NCBI GenBank assembly: GCA_963277665.1
Contig: CAUJRU010000140.1
Location: 310,001-374,000, forward strand
Direction of reading: 5' to 3'
Length of the DNA: 64,000 bases
Source: Viscum album
Lineage: Eukaryota > Streptophyta > Magnoliopsida > Santalales > Viscaceae
The notes beneath the pieces are model-generated. The model did no database searches, was not told the origin of the DNA, and was given only the letters and a program-made list of their open reading frames with translations. The position numbers and the translations under genes are program-made. Below are positions 1 to 8,611 of this stretch, one piece after another; the stretch's first letter is position 1; every line of letters starts with the position of its first letter.

Positions 1-1755
1 AATAATAATGAAATATATGACATTATAAAGCTACTGGATTTATGTATATATATATATATGTATGTCATCTACTTACTTCCATTTCAAGACAATAAGGAAA
101 GTAAAACAACGTTCATGCGTACGTACGGACTACCGTCTCCATGAACGGTGTTTTTCATTTTATTTATCTATCTATTATATATATATATATATACTGAATA
201 TATATGATATATAAATCATATTTTATATTCTGGAAGTAAGTAAATCATGATATAAGTAATAATGATGTCAAGAACAACAAGTCAAAACACCTAAGATAAA
301 TGAAACGATTTTACCCAAAACGCTTCTTTAACATGGAATTTACAAAAGAACGGGTAATATAATGTCATAAGTGAACCATATATGATATCATAACAATGAA
401 TATGATTCTGTAATAAGTCAATAACATTATTTAAACCATTATACAGGAGCTTCGGACACGAACAAAGCAAATCGGACCTAAGGTAAGGGAAATATCACAA
501 TCTCATTTTTATCCGAGATTGTTTATTCGTAAGTATTTACTGGGGTGTATTTTATCATCCACATCCATGTTCCCTCAATATGTAATATTATTTCCATCCT
601 TCTACAATAGTTTATATCCAATTTTACCCTTCGGTGAGTTTTTAGTAAAAGTACGAAAGGAATCTTTTGTCGTTTTTTTTCGTACGAGGTACTTTTTGAC
701 TTTTCCGACAAAAGTACGAAGAATGTTTTTTTAACTTATACGGCATGAATGGATTTTTAAAACATTATTTCCAAGAATCTTCCTTTACATGTTTTCAAGT
801 TTATTTTTAATCAACTTCTTTTAGTTTATAATTGTATGACATATTAAGAAAAGAAAAGTGTTTTTGAAGAATAAAGGATATTTTCCTCAAGAATGGAGTT
901 CAAGTGTTTTATCAAAATTATTTTCCATCTAAGATAATAAAGGGTTCTGTTTTTATCCTTATTATTACATTGATTTTATCATGTTGTGATGGAATTATTT
1001 TTATGAATTCCTTTATCTTATATGAATTGATTTATGATGTCATGATGTTTCAAGAATCCCATTTTTGTTACATGTGTTATGCGATGATGTATGTTTTATG
1101 ATTATGTGGCACACATAAGAAAGGATTCATTATAAGATGGGTGGGACCTATATCTCCCTCCAATGCATTGGGTAAAGATTTCATATCTCATGAGATAGAC
1201 ATGGCTGGAATGGTAGGTTATACCGGTTCAGTGAAACAGGACTGAAACGAGGGTGACTCGATTCAGAAAGGGACTTTGTCCACTAAGATAGTCTTGGCAT
1301 TGAGTCTTGACTAACAAGAAATGATTCTCTATGATTATGTGTGTATGAAACAAAGTTTCATGTTTTAAGTTATGATTATTGGGATTACATTTCACTTCTA
1401 TGATTTATCCCATGTTATGATATTATGAGCTTTTTTGCAGGTTAAGATTTCCAAAAGCTATGTTCTTATATATATATATGATGTGATTGATATTTCTTTT
1501 GTTTACCCTTACTGAGCATTTGAGCTCACCCTTTTATGTTTTCTTTTCTCCAGGATATAAAGAAAGGTTTTAGGTAAAAAAAGGGATGACCTTTATGGGA
1601 GATATTGAAGAACTTTCACCACGATTAGAAGATTACGTTCCGAGTTTCCAAAGACACTAAACTATTACGATCCTTTAGTGTGTGTTTTTGTTATGTACTA
1701 AGTATTCCGCAAATGTAATGTAATGTCAATGTACGTCAAGCTTCGGGTCTCTACA
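1..1755 (+). repeat. A1 5' LTR, 3' portion only
   Basis: Direct repeat of 6422-8176. It ends in CTCTACA immediately before G and the primer-binding site, matching the end of the 3' LTR at 8176. The portion present corresponds to the region downstream of the promoter: hairpin III (110-147), an AG/GTAAGG word near 480, the GAGCTCACCC box near 1530 and an acceptor-like TTTTCTCCAG ending at 1553. TA-rich microsatellites lie at about 46-60 and 175-192. Small ORFs inside it (519-734 and 904-1101) recur in the other LTR copy and are not genes. Confidence 0.9.
110..147 (+). other. LTR leader hairpin III (A1 5' LTR)
   Basis: CGTTCATG at 110-117 pairs perfectly with CATGAACG at 140-147. The 22-nt loop starts with the self-complementary CGTACGTACG and continues with ACTACCGTCTC; inside it ACGG-ACTA-CCGT can form a small second stem. 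The same unit occurs at 6531-6568, 50748-50785 and 57210-57247. Confidence 0.75.
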
Positions 1756-1757
1756 GT

Positions 1758-1769
1758 TGGTATCAGATG
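1758..1769 (+). other. Primer-binding site, A1 (initiator Met tRNA)
   Basis: TGGTATCAGATG lies two bases after the LTR end (TACA-GT). It matches the usual plant LTR-element site TGGTATCAGAGC, complementary to the 3' end of initiator Met tRNA, with changes only at its end. This fixes the LTR/internal boundary. Confidence 0.85.
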
Positions 1770-2015
1770 AAAGGTTTAGTCAACCTTTGGAAACTAGGAT
1801 GCGAAAACGTTAGTGAGATCCCTAGAGATATTTCTAAGGTATGTCTAGGGATGTCCCTAGGGATAAGTATACGTATAGGTTATAGTAATAGAATTACGCT
1901 AACGATCATAGAATTAAACCTAAAATGTTGGATATTGAAGGTACTCCCCCTTTATTATGTTGTTTTCCCTAGCATGATTTTTTCCTCTCACACTATTCTT
2001 TTTGGGTTTTAGAGA

Positions 2016-2489
2016 ATGGCTGGAAACAAGATGATTCACGATAATGAAGGATATGATGGACAATGGAATGATATTCTTCAGGAGCAACCAAATGAAATGG
2101 GATTTGGAAGTCCAAAAATCATTATTATGCCGAATCAGCAATCTCATAATATGATCAATAAAGTAAAATTTGGTAAGTTTCCTGACTCGGCTAATAAGAG
2201 AAAGATGGAGTTTCACGATGATCATAGAGGAAAGAAAGTTCAATTTCCCCTATGTAAATCATGTGGGAAGAGGCATCAAGGAGAATGTTTCAAAGGAACT
2301 GGAAGATGCTTTGGGTGTGGAAAAGAAGGACACAAATCCAGTAAGTGCAAAGGAAAAGGTTCAGTTAACACCAGGGATGAGGATAATGGTATTGCTACGA
2401 CATCAACAATGGTTAAATGTTTTAAATGTGGAATGTATGGGCATTATGCAAACCAATTCCCTAAGGGAAAGTCTCATGAAGAGAATTAG
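2016..2489 (+). CDS. gag: Gag nucleocapsid-like zinc-knuckle protein of A1 (157 aa)
   Basis: The only substantial ORF of A1's internal region. The N-terminal ~75 residues are hydrophilic and unlike a capsid domain. From about residue 80 comes a basic Cys/His block: CKSCGKRHQGEC, then the CCHC knuckle CFGCGKEGHKSSKC, then a second knuckle CFKCGMYGHYANQF whose last Cys is Phe in this copy. The same order (C-x2-C...H...C followed by knuckles) closes the gag of element B, so this is the C-terminal half of a gypsy gag kept without capsid or enzymes. In the family it would bind RNA. The ATG at 2016 is absent in the A2 copy (ACG there). The frame stops at TAG where A2 reads CAG and continues 21 residues. 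Function is inferred from the knuckles only. Confidence 0.7.
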   Translation: MAGNKMIHDNEGYDGQWNDILQEQPNEMGFGSPKIIIMPNQQSHNMINKVKFGKFPDSANKRKMEFHDDHRGKKVQFPLCKSCGKRHQGECFKGTGRCFGCGKEGHKSSKCKGKGSVNTRDEDNGIATTSTMVKCFKCGMYGHYANQFPKGKSHEEN

Positions 2490-3164
2490 TATGGTCATAT
2501 GGGTAGTATTTATGTGGATGATGATGAAGAGACTACAAATGATATGTGAGATGAAAGAATTTTTGAAGCTCGGTCAATGGTTTGAGAATGTAGTGGAATG
2601 ATTACATGTTTATCATGTGTAATTTTGGAATAAAGAGACATCTATGGATTGTTACACTGTTGTCTTTCCTTGTGTTTTAAAAGAGTATGATTAATGTTAC
2701 CAGTATCCAGGAAAGGTTATTCAAATATTTTTGGAATGTAGATGATATGCGCATAATGAAGGGATGAGGAGAAAATTAAATGTTTAACAGTATTCATGAG
2801 CTCATGATTAATATAAGGACTAAGTGATATCATGGTTTGAGTATATAGAATTTTGAGGATTTTGGTATGTGGAAAGTGTTAACATTTAACTGCATTCATG
2901 TTTTCACCAAGGTTCAATGGGTATTCAAGAGAATACATGATTAAGGCCTTTGAATGTTTGGAATGTGACCAACAAGACATATCTTATGATATATGGGGAT
3001 CAACGACAGTATTAAATCTCTGGTAATCGTTTTCACTATATTATGAGAGTGGACTGCAGTATTATGGACAAGCCTAAAGATTAAAATGGATTATGTTGGA
3101 CATAAGTTAGTATTGTTTAAGGATAGAAGATTTTCGATATTATTGATGGGATGTTATAGTAATG
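2490..3164 (+). other. A1 internal non-coding region
   Basis: About 675 bp between the zinc-knuckle ORF and the SINE-like insertion. No frame longer than a few tens of codons and no recognisable pol motif. It aligns by eye with 53172-53829 of A2, with indels, so it belongs to the family and is not a later insertion. Confidence 0.6.
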
Positions 3165-3172
3165 TAGTTTTA

Positions 3173-3310
3173 GAAAAAAAAGGACCACCTGCAGGACGGG
3201 CGACAGCCCATCGCTTCGGACAAGGCTGTAGGAATCGAACCCACAACCGAAGTGCGACTGGCCTTTCTCGCCTACCACTGACCTACAGGAAGTCCCTGTT
3301 TAGTAGAAGC
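3173..3310 (-). mobile_element. tRNA-derived SINE-like insertion within A1
   Basis: On the minus strand this 138-bp block contains a box A-like stretch (CAGTGGTAGG) and a perfect box B core GGTTCGATTCC, and ends in a run of T residues, as in plant SINEs of the T-tailed kind. The 8-bp direct repeat TAGTTTTA flanks it (3165-3172 and 3311-3318), as expected for target-primed insertion. The same block with the same duplication is in A2 (53838-53972), so it entered the A lineage before the copies separated. It is not a functional tRNA gene: the cloverleaf does not close. A 75-codon frame across it is fortuitous. Confidence 0.7.
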
Positions 3311-3920
3311 TAGTTTTAAGCAGTATGATATATGAAGTATAAGTCCATTTTAGGAACCATATATGATTAATCTCACTATAGAATGACTTATGTATATTTA
3401 ATAACTTTTGCTTACCTTTTGTTTGAGACAGATGGAATGACCCGTCATTCTATCACATGATCTGCTAATACTTCACGAATAACAAATTCAACTTCATTTA
3501 TTTAAGAGATGAAGTGGAAATTGTTCAAGGCACGAACAATAGTGATATTGTACCAAAATAAAGTAAGTATTTATTCTAATTCAAATTTTCAGCTTTAGGG
3601 AAATGATCTTGAAAACCAAAAATGTTGTCCTAGTGATCTTATACCTGATGAATTAGATGGTACCTTAGATCGTCACAAATTTATGGATTTGTGATTACTG
3701 GCTTTTCCATAGCCATGTTTTCTACCACTCTCCATCAGAACATGATGGTTAGATTTCTCTTCCATATCCATATTTTCACCTATGTGGAAACCCAGTGATT
3801 AGTTTATTTGGGTAATCGTTACATTTCATACTTTAGTTTTTAAAGCCAAGTTTTGGTATTCCTTTTTACGATGTGGGTTTCTATTAAAGAAACTTTCGAA
3901 TAGTAAACCATTTATAACCC

Positions 3921-3962
3921 CGACGAATTTCGAGGGCGAAATTCATTTTAAGGGGGGTAGAA
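3921..3962 (+). other. Relic of pol 3' end and polypurine tract, A1
   Basis: The stretch GACGAATTTCGAGGGCGAAA followed by TTCATTTTAAGGGGGG resembles the last codons of plant gypsy pol running into the polypurine tract. The tract itself (about 3950-3960, AAGGGGGGTAG) sits directly before the LTR start TGTAAC. No other pol sequence is left, suggesting A arose by deletion between gag and the end of pol. Confidence 0.7.
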
Positions 3963-4194
3963 TGTAACAGCCCGAGATTTTATGAAAAATATTCTTTTTT
4001 ATTTCACTAATGTCTTGTGTTGTATGCTAAACCAAAATGAGATTGCACAACACGCATCCTTGACTTGCCTTGCATTACACGCAATCGCAACCTTCCTTGA
4101 TAGCGTGTGTAGTACGCAATACTGAGTTTCACGAAACAACGATATGCTATTAAAATATTATTTAAAACTAGCAGTTATGAATAGTAATAACCTC

Positions 4195-4700
4195 TTTTTG
4201 AAATTTTGTAAATCTTAATGGACTTCATTTTTTGATTCGGAATATCGAAATTAGCTTAAGGTGAAATTTTGGTGATTTTCGGATAACTTTCATATTTTGA
4301 TGAATAGTGAAAATTACTAAATTTTAGTTAAAAACAACTTTTTCAATCGAAATAATTAATAGTGATAAATTATTAATTTGAGTGGTTCTAAAGTGTATTT
4401 AGAATATATTTTTACAATTTAATACAATGTTGGTCATTGGATGTAATTTCACATTTAAACTAGACATAAACAAGTGTCAATCTTTTGATAGATATTGTTT
4501 CTTAAAAACACGCTATTTGTTTTAACAGCGGGATTTAATTATAAAATTAATTAATGAAACTTCTATGTTATGAATTTGGTAAAATAGATTTCATTTTTGA
4601 ATTCGGAATATAAAATATAGCTTAGGATGAAATTTTGGCATTGTTCTGAAAAACATCAATTTTTGATGAATAGTGAAACTACTAAGTGGTAGGTTAAAAA
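4195..4700 (+). repeat. Internal degenerate duplication in A1 U3
   Basis: Two blocks about 370 bp apart share the order: TTCATTTTT, GGAATAT, TAGCTTA, GGTGAAATTTTGG (or GATGAAATTTTGG), then TTTTGATGAATAGTGAAA followed by ACTA. A third shorter word, GGTGAATAGTAACTTTTTAC, lies near 4818. Element B LTRs have a single copy of the longer block. Confidence 0.6.
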
Positions 4701-5795
4701 CTGAATTTTGCATAAAACTTAATTTTACCACTTCTGTGAATGGAATTTCGAAAATCCGACAGACACGGTTGATATCAGTAAGTAAAATGTAGTTCAATGA
4801 GATAAAAATAATTTTTTGGTGAATAGTAACTTTTTACTTTTTTTACCGCGATTAATAGTAAATAGGGTAACTAAGGGTAAATATGATATTACTATTACCC
4901 TAACACATGTCCTAATTCTATTGGATAAGTGTAATTCGACCAAAAACAACTTTATGAATAAAATATGACCATTTAGGCCCACTTGGATTAGATTAGGACA
5001 TTTATTATTATTTAATTCAAAGAAGAGTTAAAAGAGACAAAATCAAAGTTTATTTACTAAAACATTTTTAATATAGGGTTATACATAATATAAATTCGAT
5101 TTCAAATATTCATTAGAAAGATAAAAAGATTTCCTACATAATGATATTTTATTTATAATTTTTAGACTTTATATAAATTAATTTATTTATGACACAACGA
5201 TGATGCAGTAATTACCCTTTTTAAGGAAATATTAACATAATTGATGTTATAAATGCTCAAATGATGTAATTTGAGACTTTTTATGAATTCCACTAATTTT
5301 ATAGGTTACTATGATATATTAGTGTTGATGTAATCAACTTGGTTTGAACATTTAATTCTGTTATGACTCTCACAAAAATCATATATCAAATAGTGTCAAA
5401 ATTGACACAAAATAGTTTTTAAATCAAATATTATATTATTAATTGTTATTTTATTCCTAAAAATCTAAGGTTCGGCCAAATGACTTAGATACGGATATAT
5501 ATATTAATAATAAACAATTTGGGGTTCGTTTGGCATGTTATAGTAAGTGTATTAACCATATAGTGAAAGAAAACAAAAAGACACGGTAAAAGTTATATTA
5601 TTTAACTTGGAGTTAAATCTAATTGATAAGGTTAAAATAATATCCTAAACTTGTCTAAATTCTATTGGTTGATAGGATTTCGACCCATCCCCACATTATC
5701 TCCTAAATAAGACCCTTTTGAACCATTATAAACCGATTTTGACTTTAATATAAAATAATATTTTGAGGTATTCCTAAGGTGCCCCTCTCCTCCCC

Positions 5796-5802
5796 TATAA
5801 AA
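5796..5802 (+). promoter_or_regulatory. TATA box of A1 3' LTR
   Basis: TATAAAA inside CCCCTATAAAAGGACACC, about 1.83 kb into the LTR. The same context is at 50016 and 56478 (A2), 13820 and 22560 (B, TTATAAAA followed by GAC/GGC) and 28886 (C, TTATAAATGGC). Transcription would start about 30 bp downstream, making the rest of the LTR a very long leader. Confidence 0.65.
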
Positions 5803-6138
5803 GGACACCTCCTTCCCCTCCTCCTCACACCAATTTGAGCACTCAAGCTCGGCCAACCCCTGCCAAAATCTCTTCTACACTTCCCTAGAAATATCCTAGA
5901 GGTTCTGGTCTTCCTCAAAGACCAATTTTAGTTCCCTAAGAGGAGGTCTCAAAGAGGCACTTCAAAGAAGAGGTAATTACCGTTACCAATTCTTTCATCT
6001 TTATTTCTTCTTCCACTTCTTCTTCTTAGGTTGTTTCATTATGAAGTAATAACATCAGTATCACTCATATACTGATATGTTATTATAATTATGAAACAAC
6101 CCTATTTCACCATCTATCCATCCTACGGAAAAAGAAAT

Positions 6139-6183
6139 CACCGCGCGTGCGTACGTACGGAATACCGTCTCCACGCCGTGGTG
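6139..6183 (+). other. LTR leader hairpin I (A1 3' LTR)
   Basis: CACCGC-GCGTG pairs with CACGC-C-GTGGTG: an 11-bp stem including one G.U pair and one bulged C. The loop is the same as in hairpins II and III (CGTACGTACGGAATACCG, then TCTC). The stem sequence differs from II and III but complementarity is kept. Confidence 0.75.
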
Positions 6184-6322
6184 TAATCTATTTTCCACCT
6201 CCACCTTACATGGATGGGTATAATGGTGTAAAGAATAACTATACATAGTTATTACAACATCATATTGATTCTGATATATTGTATATCCACTCCAATTCAG
6301 TTCAATATTTATGGAAATGATA

Positions 6323-6369
6323 TCATCGCTCGTGCGTACGTACGGACTACCGTCTCCACGACGCGATGA
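6323..6369 (+). other. LTR leader hairpin II (A1 3' LTR)
   Basis: TCATCGC-TCGTG pairs with CACGA-C-GCGATGA, a 12-bp stem with one bulged C at the same place as in hairpin I. The loop is CGTACGTACGGACTACCG plus TCTC. Equivalents at 50545-50591 and 57007-57053. Confidence 0.75.
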
Positions 6370-6530
6370 GATTCATTCTCCATGTTAACCATTTAAGAAT
6401 GATTATAAAGTATATATAAGAAATAATAATGAAATATATGACATTATAAAGCTACTGGATTTATGTATATATATATATATGTATGTCATCTACTTACTTC
6501 CATTTCAAGACAATAAGGAAAGTAAAACAA

Positions 6531-6568
6531 CGTTCATGCGTACGTACGGACTACCGTCTCCATGAACG
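6531..6568 (+). other. LTR leader hairpin III (A1 3' LTR)
   Basis: Same 8-bp perfect stem CGTTCATG/CATGAACG and loop as at 110-147. The three hairpins are spaced about 185-210 bp. Confidence 0.75.
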
Positions 6569-8176
6569 GTGTTTTTCATTTTATTTATCTATCTATTATA
6601 TATATATATATACAGAATATATATGATATATAAATCATATTTTATATTCTGGAAGTAAGTAAATCATGATATAAGTAATAATGATGTCAAGAACAACAAG
6701 TCAAAACACCTAAGATAAATGAAACGATTTTACCCAAAACGCTTCTTTAACATGGAATTTACAAAAGAACGGGTAATATAATGTCATAAGTGAACCATAT
6801 ATGATATCATAACAATGAATATGATTCTGTAATAAGTCAATAACATTATTTAAACCATTATACAGGAGCTTCGGACACGAACAAAGCAAATCGGACCTAA
6901 GGTAAGGGAAATATCACAATCTCATTTTTATCCGAGATTGTTTATTCGTAAGTATTTACTGGGGTGTATTTTATCATCCACATCCATGTTCCCTCAATAT
7001 GTAATATTATTTCCATCCTTATACAATATTTTATATCCAATTTTACCCTTCGGTGAGTTTTTAGTAAAAGTACGAAAGGAATCTTTTGTCGTTTTTTTTC
7101 GTACGAGGTACTTTTTGACTTTTCCGACAAAAGTACGAAGAATGTTTTTTTAACTTATACGGCATGAATGGATTTTTAAAACATTATTTCCAAGAAGCTT
7201 CCTTTACAATTTTTCAAGTTTATTTTTAATCAACTTCTTTTAGTTTATAATTTTATGACATATTAAGAAAAGAAAAGTGTTTTTGAAGAAGAAAGGATAT
7301 TTTCCTCAAGAATGGAGTTCAAGTGTTTTATCAAAATTATTTTCCATCTAAGATAATAAAGGGTTATGTTTTTATCCTTATTATTACATTGATTTTATCA
7401 TGTTGTGATGGAATTATTTTTATGAATTCCTTTATCTTATATGAATTGATTTATGATGTCATGATGTTTCAAGAATCCCATTTTTGTTACATGTGTTATG
7501 CGATGATGTATGTTTTATGATTATGTGGCACACATAAGAAATGATTCATTATAAGATGGGTGGGACCTATATCTCCCTCCAATGCATTGGGTAAAGATTT
7601 CATATCTCATGAGATAGACATGGCTGGAATGGTAGGTTATACCGGTTCAGTGAAACAGGACTGAAACGAGGGTGACTCGATTCAGAAAGGGACTTTGTCC
7701 ACTAAGATAGTCTTGGCATTGAGTCTTGACTAACAAGAAATGATTCTCTATGATTATGTGTGTATGCCACAAAGTTTCATGTTTTATGTTATGATTATTG
7801 GGATTACATTTCACTTCTATGATTTATCCCATGTTATGATATTATGAGCTTTTTTGCAGGTTAAGATTTCCAAAAGCTATGTTCTTATATATATATATGA
7901 TGTGATTGATATTTCTTTTGTTTACCCTTACTGAGCATTTGAGCTCACCCTTTTATGTTTTCTTTTCTCCAGGATATAAAGAAAGGTTTTAGGTAAAAAA
8001 AAAGGGATGACCTTTATGGGAGATATTGAAGAACTTTCACCACGATTAGAAGATTACGTTCCGAGTTTCCAAAGACACTAAACTATTACGATCCTTTAGT
8101 GTGTGTTTTTGTTATGTACTAAGTATTCCGCAAATGTAATGTAATGTCAATGTAAGTCAAGCTTCGGGTCTCTACA

Positions 8177-8611
8177 GTGGGGGTTTAATGGGGTGTTAAG
8201 AAATTTATGGAGGTCGGGGCTCGTGCGGGCCCCACCCCACTTCCTCATAACTTCCTTTCCCTTAACTCTTAAACCACTAGTCATGTAATAAAAATTTAAT
8301 TGTTAAACAAATATATTTTTATTCTTCACATTTTTAACAACTCCTCCCAAGCAAACACACCTATGAAAAAGGTGTTCCTAAGCAATTACCGGCGCTGAGG
8401 TTTCATCAGTGCACTCGGATTTTGATTCCGAGCACCGGTTCAAAAGTTAGGAAAACCCGCTCATTTGTTCACTGAACGTACCCGAGCTAAACTTCGGAAA
8501 ATGATTCCAGGCACACCGGGCCTCAGAATCAGGTTCTGTCAGAAACAGCATACTCATAAAATCCCAAAGAAATTATGATAAAAAATTACTTGAAATTTAC
8601 GGGTCTTTACA
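8177..8611 (-). mobile_element. Element H: start of a minus-strand LTR, interrupted by A1
   Basis: Read on the minus strand, the block begins TGTAAAGACCCG at 8611, a typical gypsy LTR start, and runs leftward until A1 begins at 8176. It contains a GC-richer stretch (8380-8530) unlike its neighbours. No coding frame, promoter or second LTR is visible; the rest would lie left of A1, outside the window. Family unknown. The call rests on the TGTAA-ACCC start and position. Confidence 0.4.

Larger units (their letters stand above)
5973..7972 (+). other. Possible leader intron in A1 3' LTR
   Basis: A donor-like GAAGAG/GTAATT begins at 5973 and an acceptor-like TTTTCTTTTCTCCAG ends at 7972, about 2 kb later. 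Equivalent pairs exist in A2 5' LTR (50193-52174) and B 5' LTR (13998-15773). The A2 3' LTR has lost the donor (AGTT), and the B 3' LTR and C have lost the acceptor AG. Conservation between families suggests function, but splicing itself is inferred. Confidence 0.4.
1..8176 (+). mobile_element. Element A1: non-autonomous gypsy-type LTR retrotransposon (left end outside window)
   Basis: Positions 1-1755 recur almost unchanged at 6422-8176, which defines two direct LTRs; the 5' copy lacks its first ~2.46 kb because the window starts inside it. Between them lies a 2.2 kb internal region with a primer-binding site, a zinc-knuckle ORF, a SINE-like insertion, a relic of the end of pol and a polypurine tract. 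There is no protease, RT or integrase, so the element is a LARD-type derivative that needs enzymes in trans. By eye the overlapping LTR parts differ at roughly 18 of 1755 positions, so this is probably one of the younger insertions. It abuts a minus-strand LTR fragment on its right. Its target duplication cannot be checked because the left flank is missing. Confidence 0.9.
3963..8176 (+). repeat. A1 3' LTR (4214 bp)
   Basis: Starts TGTAACAGCCCGAG and ends GGGTCTCTACA. It is complete and matches both A2 LTRs. In order: an AT-rich U3 with an internal duplication (about 4195-4320 and 4570-4700), a TATA box at 5796, a donor-like AG/GTAAT at 5973, three hairpins (6139-6183, 6323-6369, 6531-6568), the GAGCTCACCC box near 7940 and an acceptor-like site ending at 7972. 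U3 resembles the LTRs of B and C in several blocks, for example GATGAATAGTGAAA and TTAGGACATTTATTATTATT. ORFs of 60-71 codons on either strand are chance frames. Confidence 0.9.

Noticed and set aside
519..734. 71-codon ORF repeated at 6938-7153
   Set aside because: Lies in the leader part of A LTRs and repeats only because the LTR is repeated. It is not kept intact in the A2 LTRs, and no protein features are present.
1920..2243. Minus-strand 107-codon ORF (and its copy at 52542-52865)
   Set aside because: Antisense to the zinc-knuckle ORF; conserved only because the sense strand is.
3173..3310. Functional tRNA gene on the minus strand
   Set aside because: Boxes A and B are present but the acceptor and anticodon stems do not pair, and it has a T tail and target duplication. 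A SINE fits better.
3086..3313. 75-codon ORF with a GC-rich C-terminal half
   Set aside because: It is a translation across the SINE-like block on the opposite strand.
6139..6568. CRISPR array or satellite made of the GTACGTACGG units
   Set aside because: Units are ~190 bp apart, only two or three per LTR, with long non-unique spacers, in a eukaryotic LTR element.
6139..6568. Self-cleaving ribozyme (hammerhead as in retrozymes)
   Set aside because: The hammerhead core CUGANGA...GAAA is absent around the loops. I could not fit twister or pistol cores by eye either.
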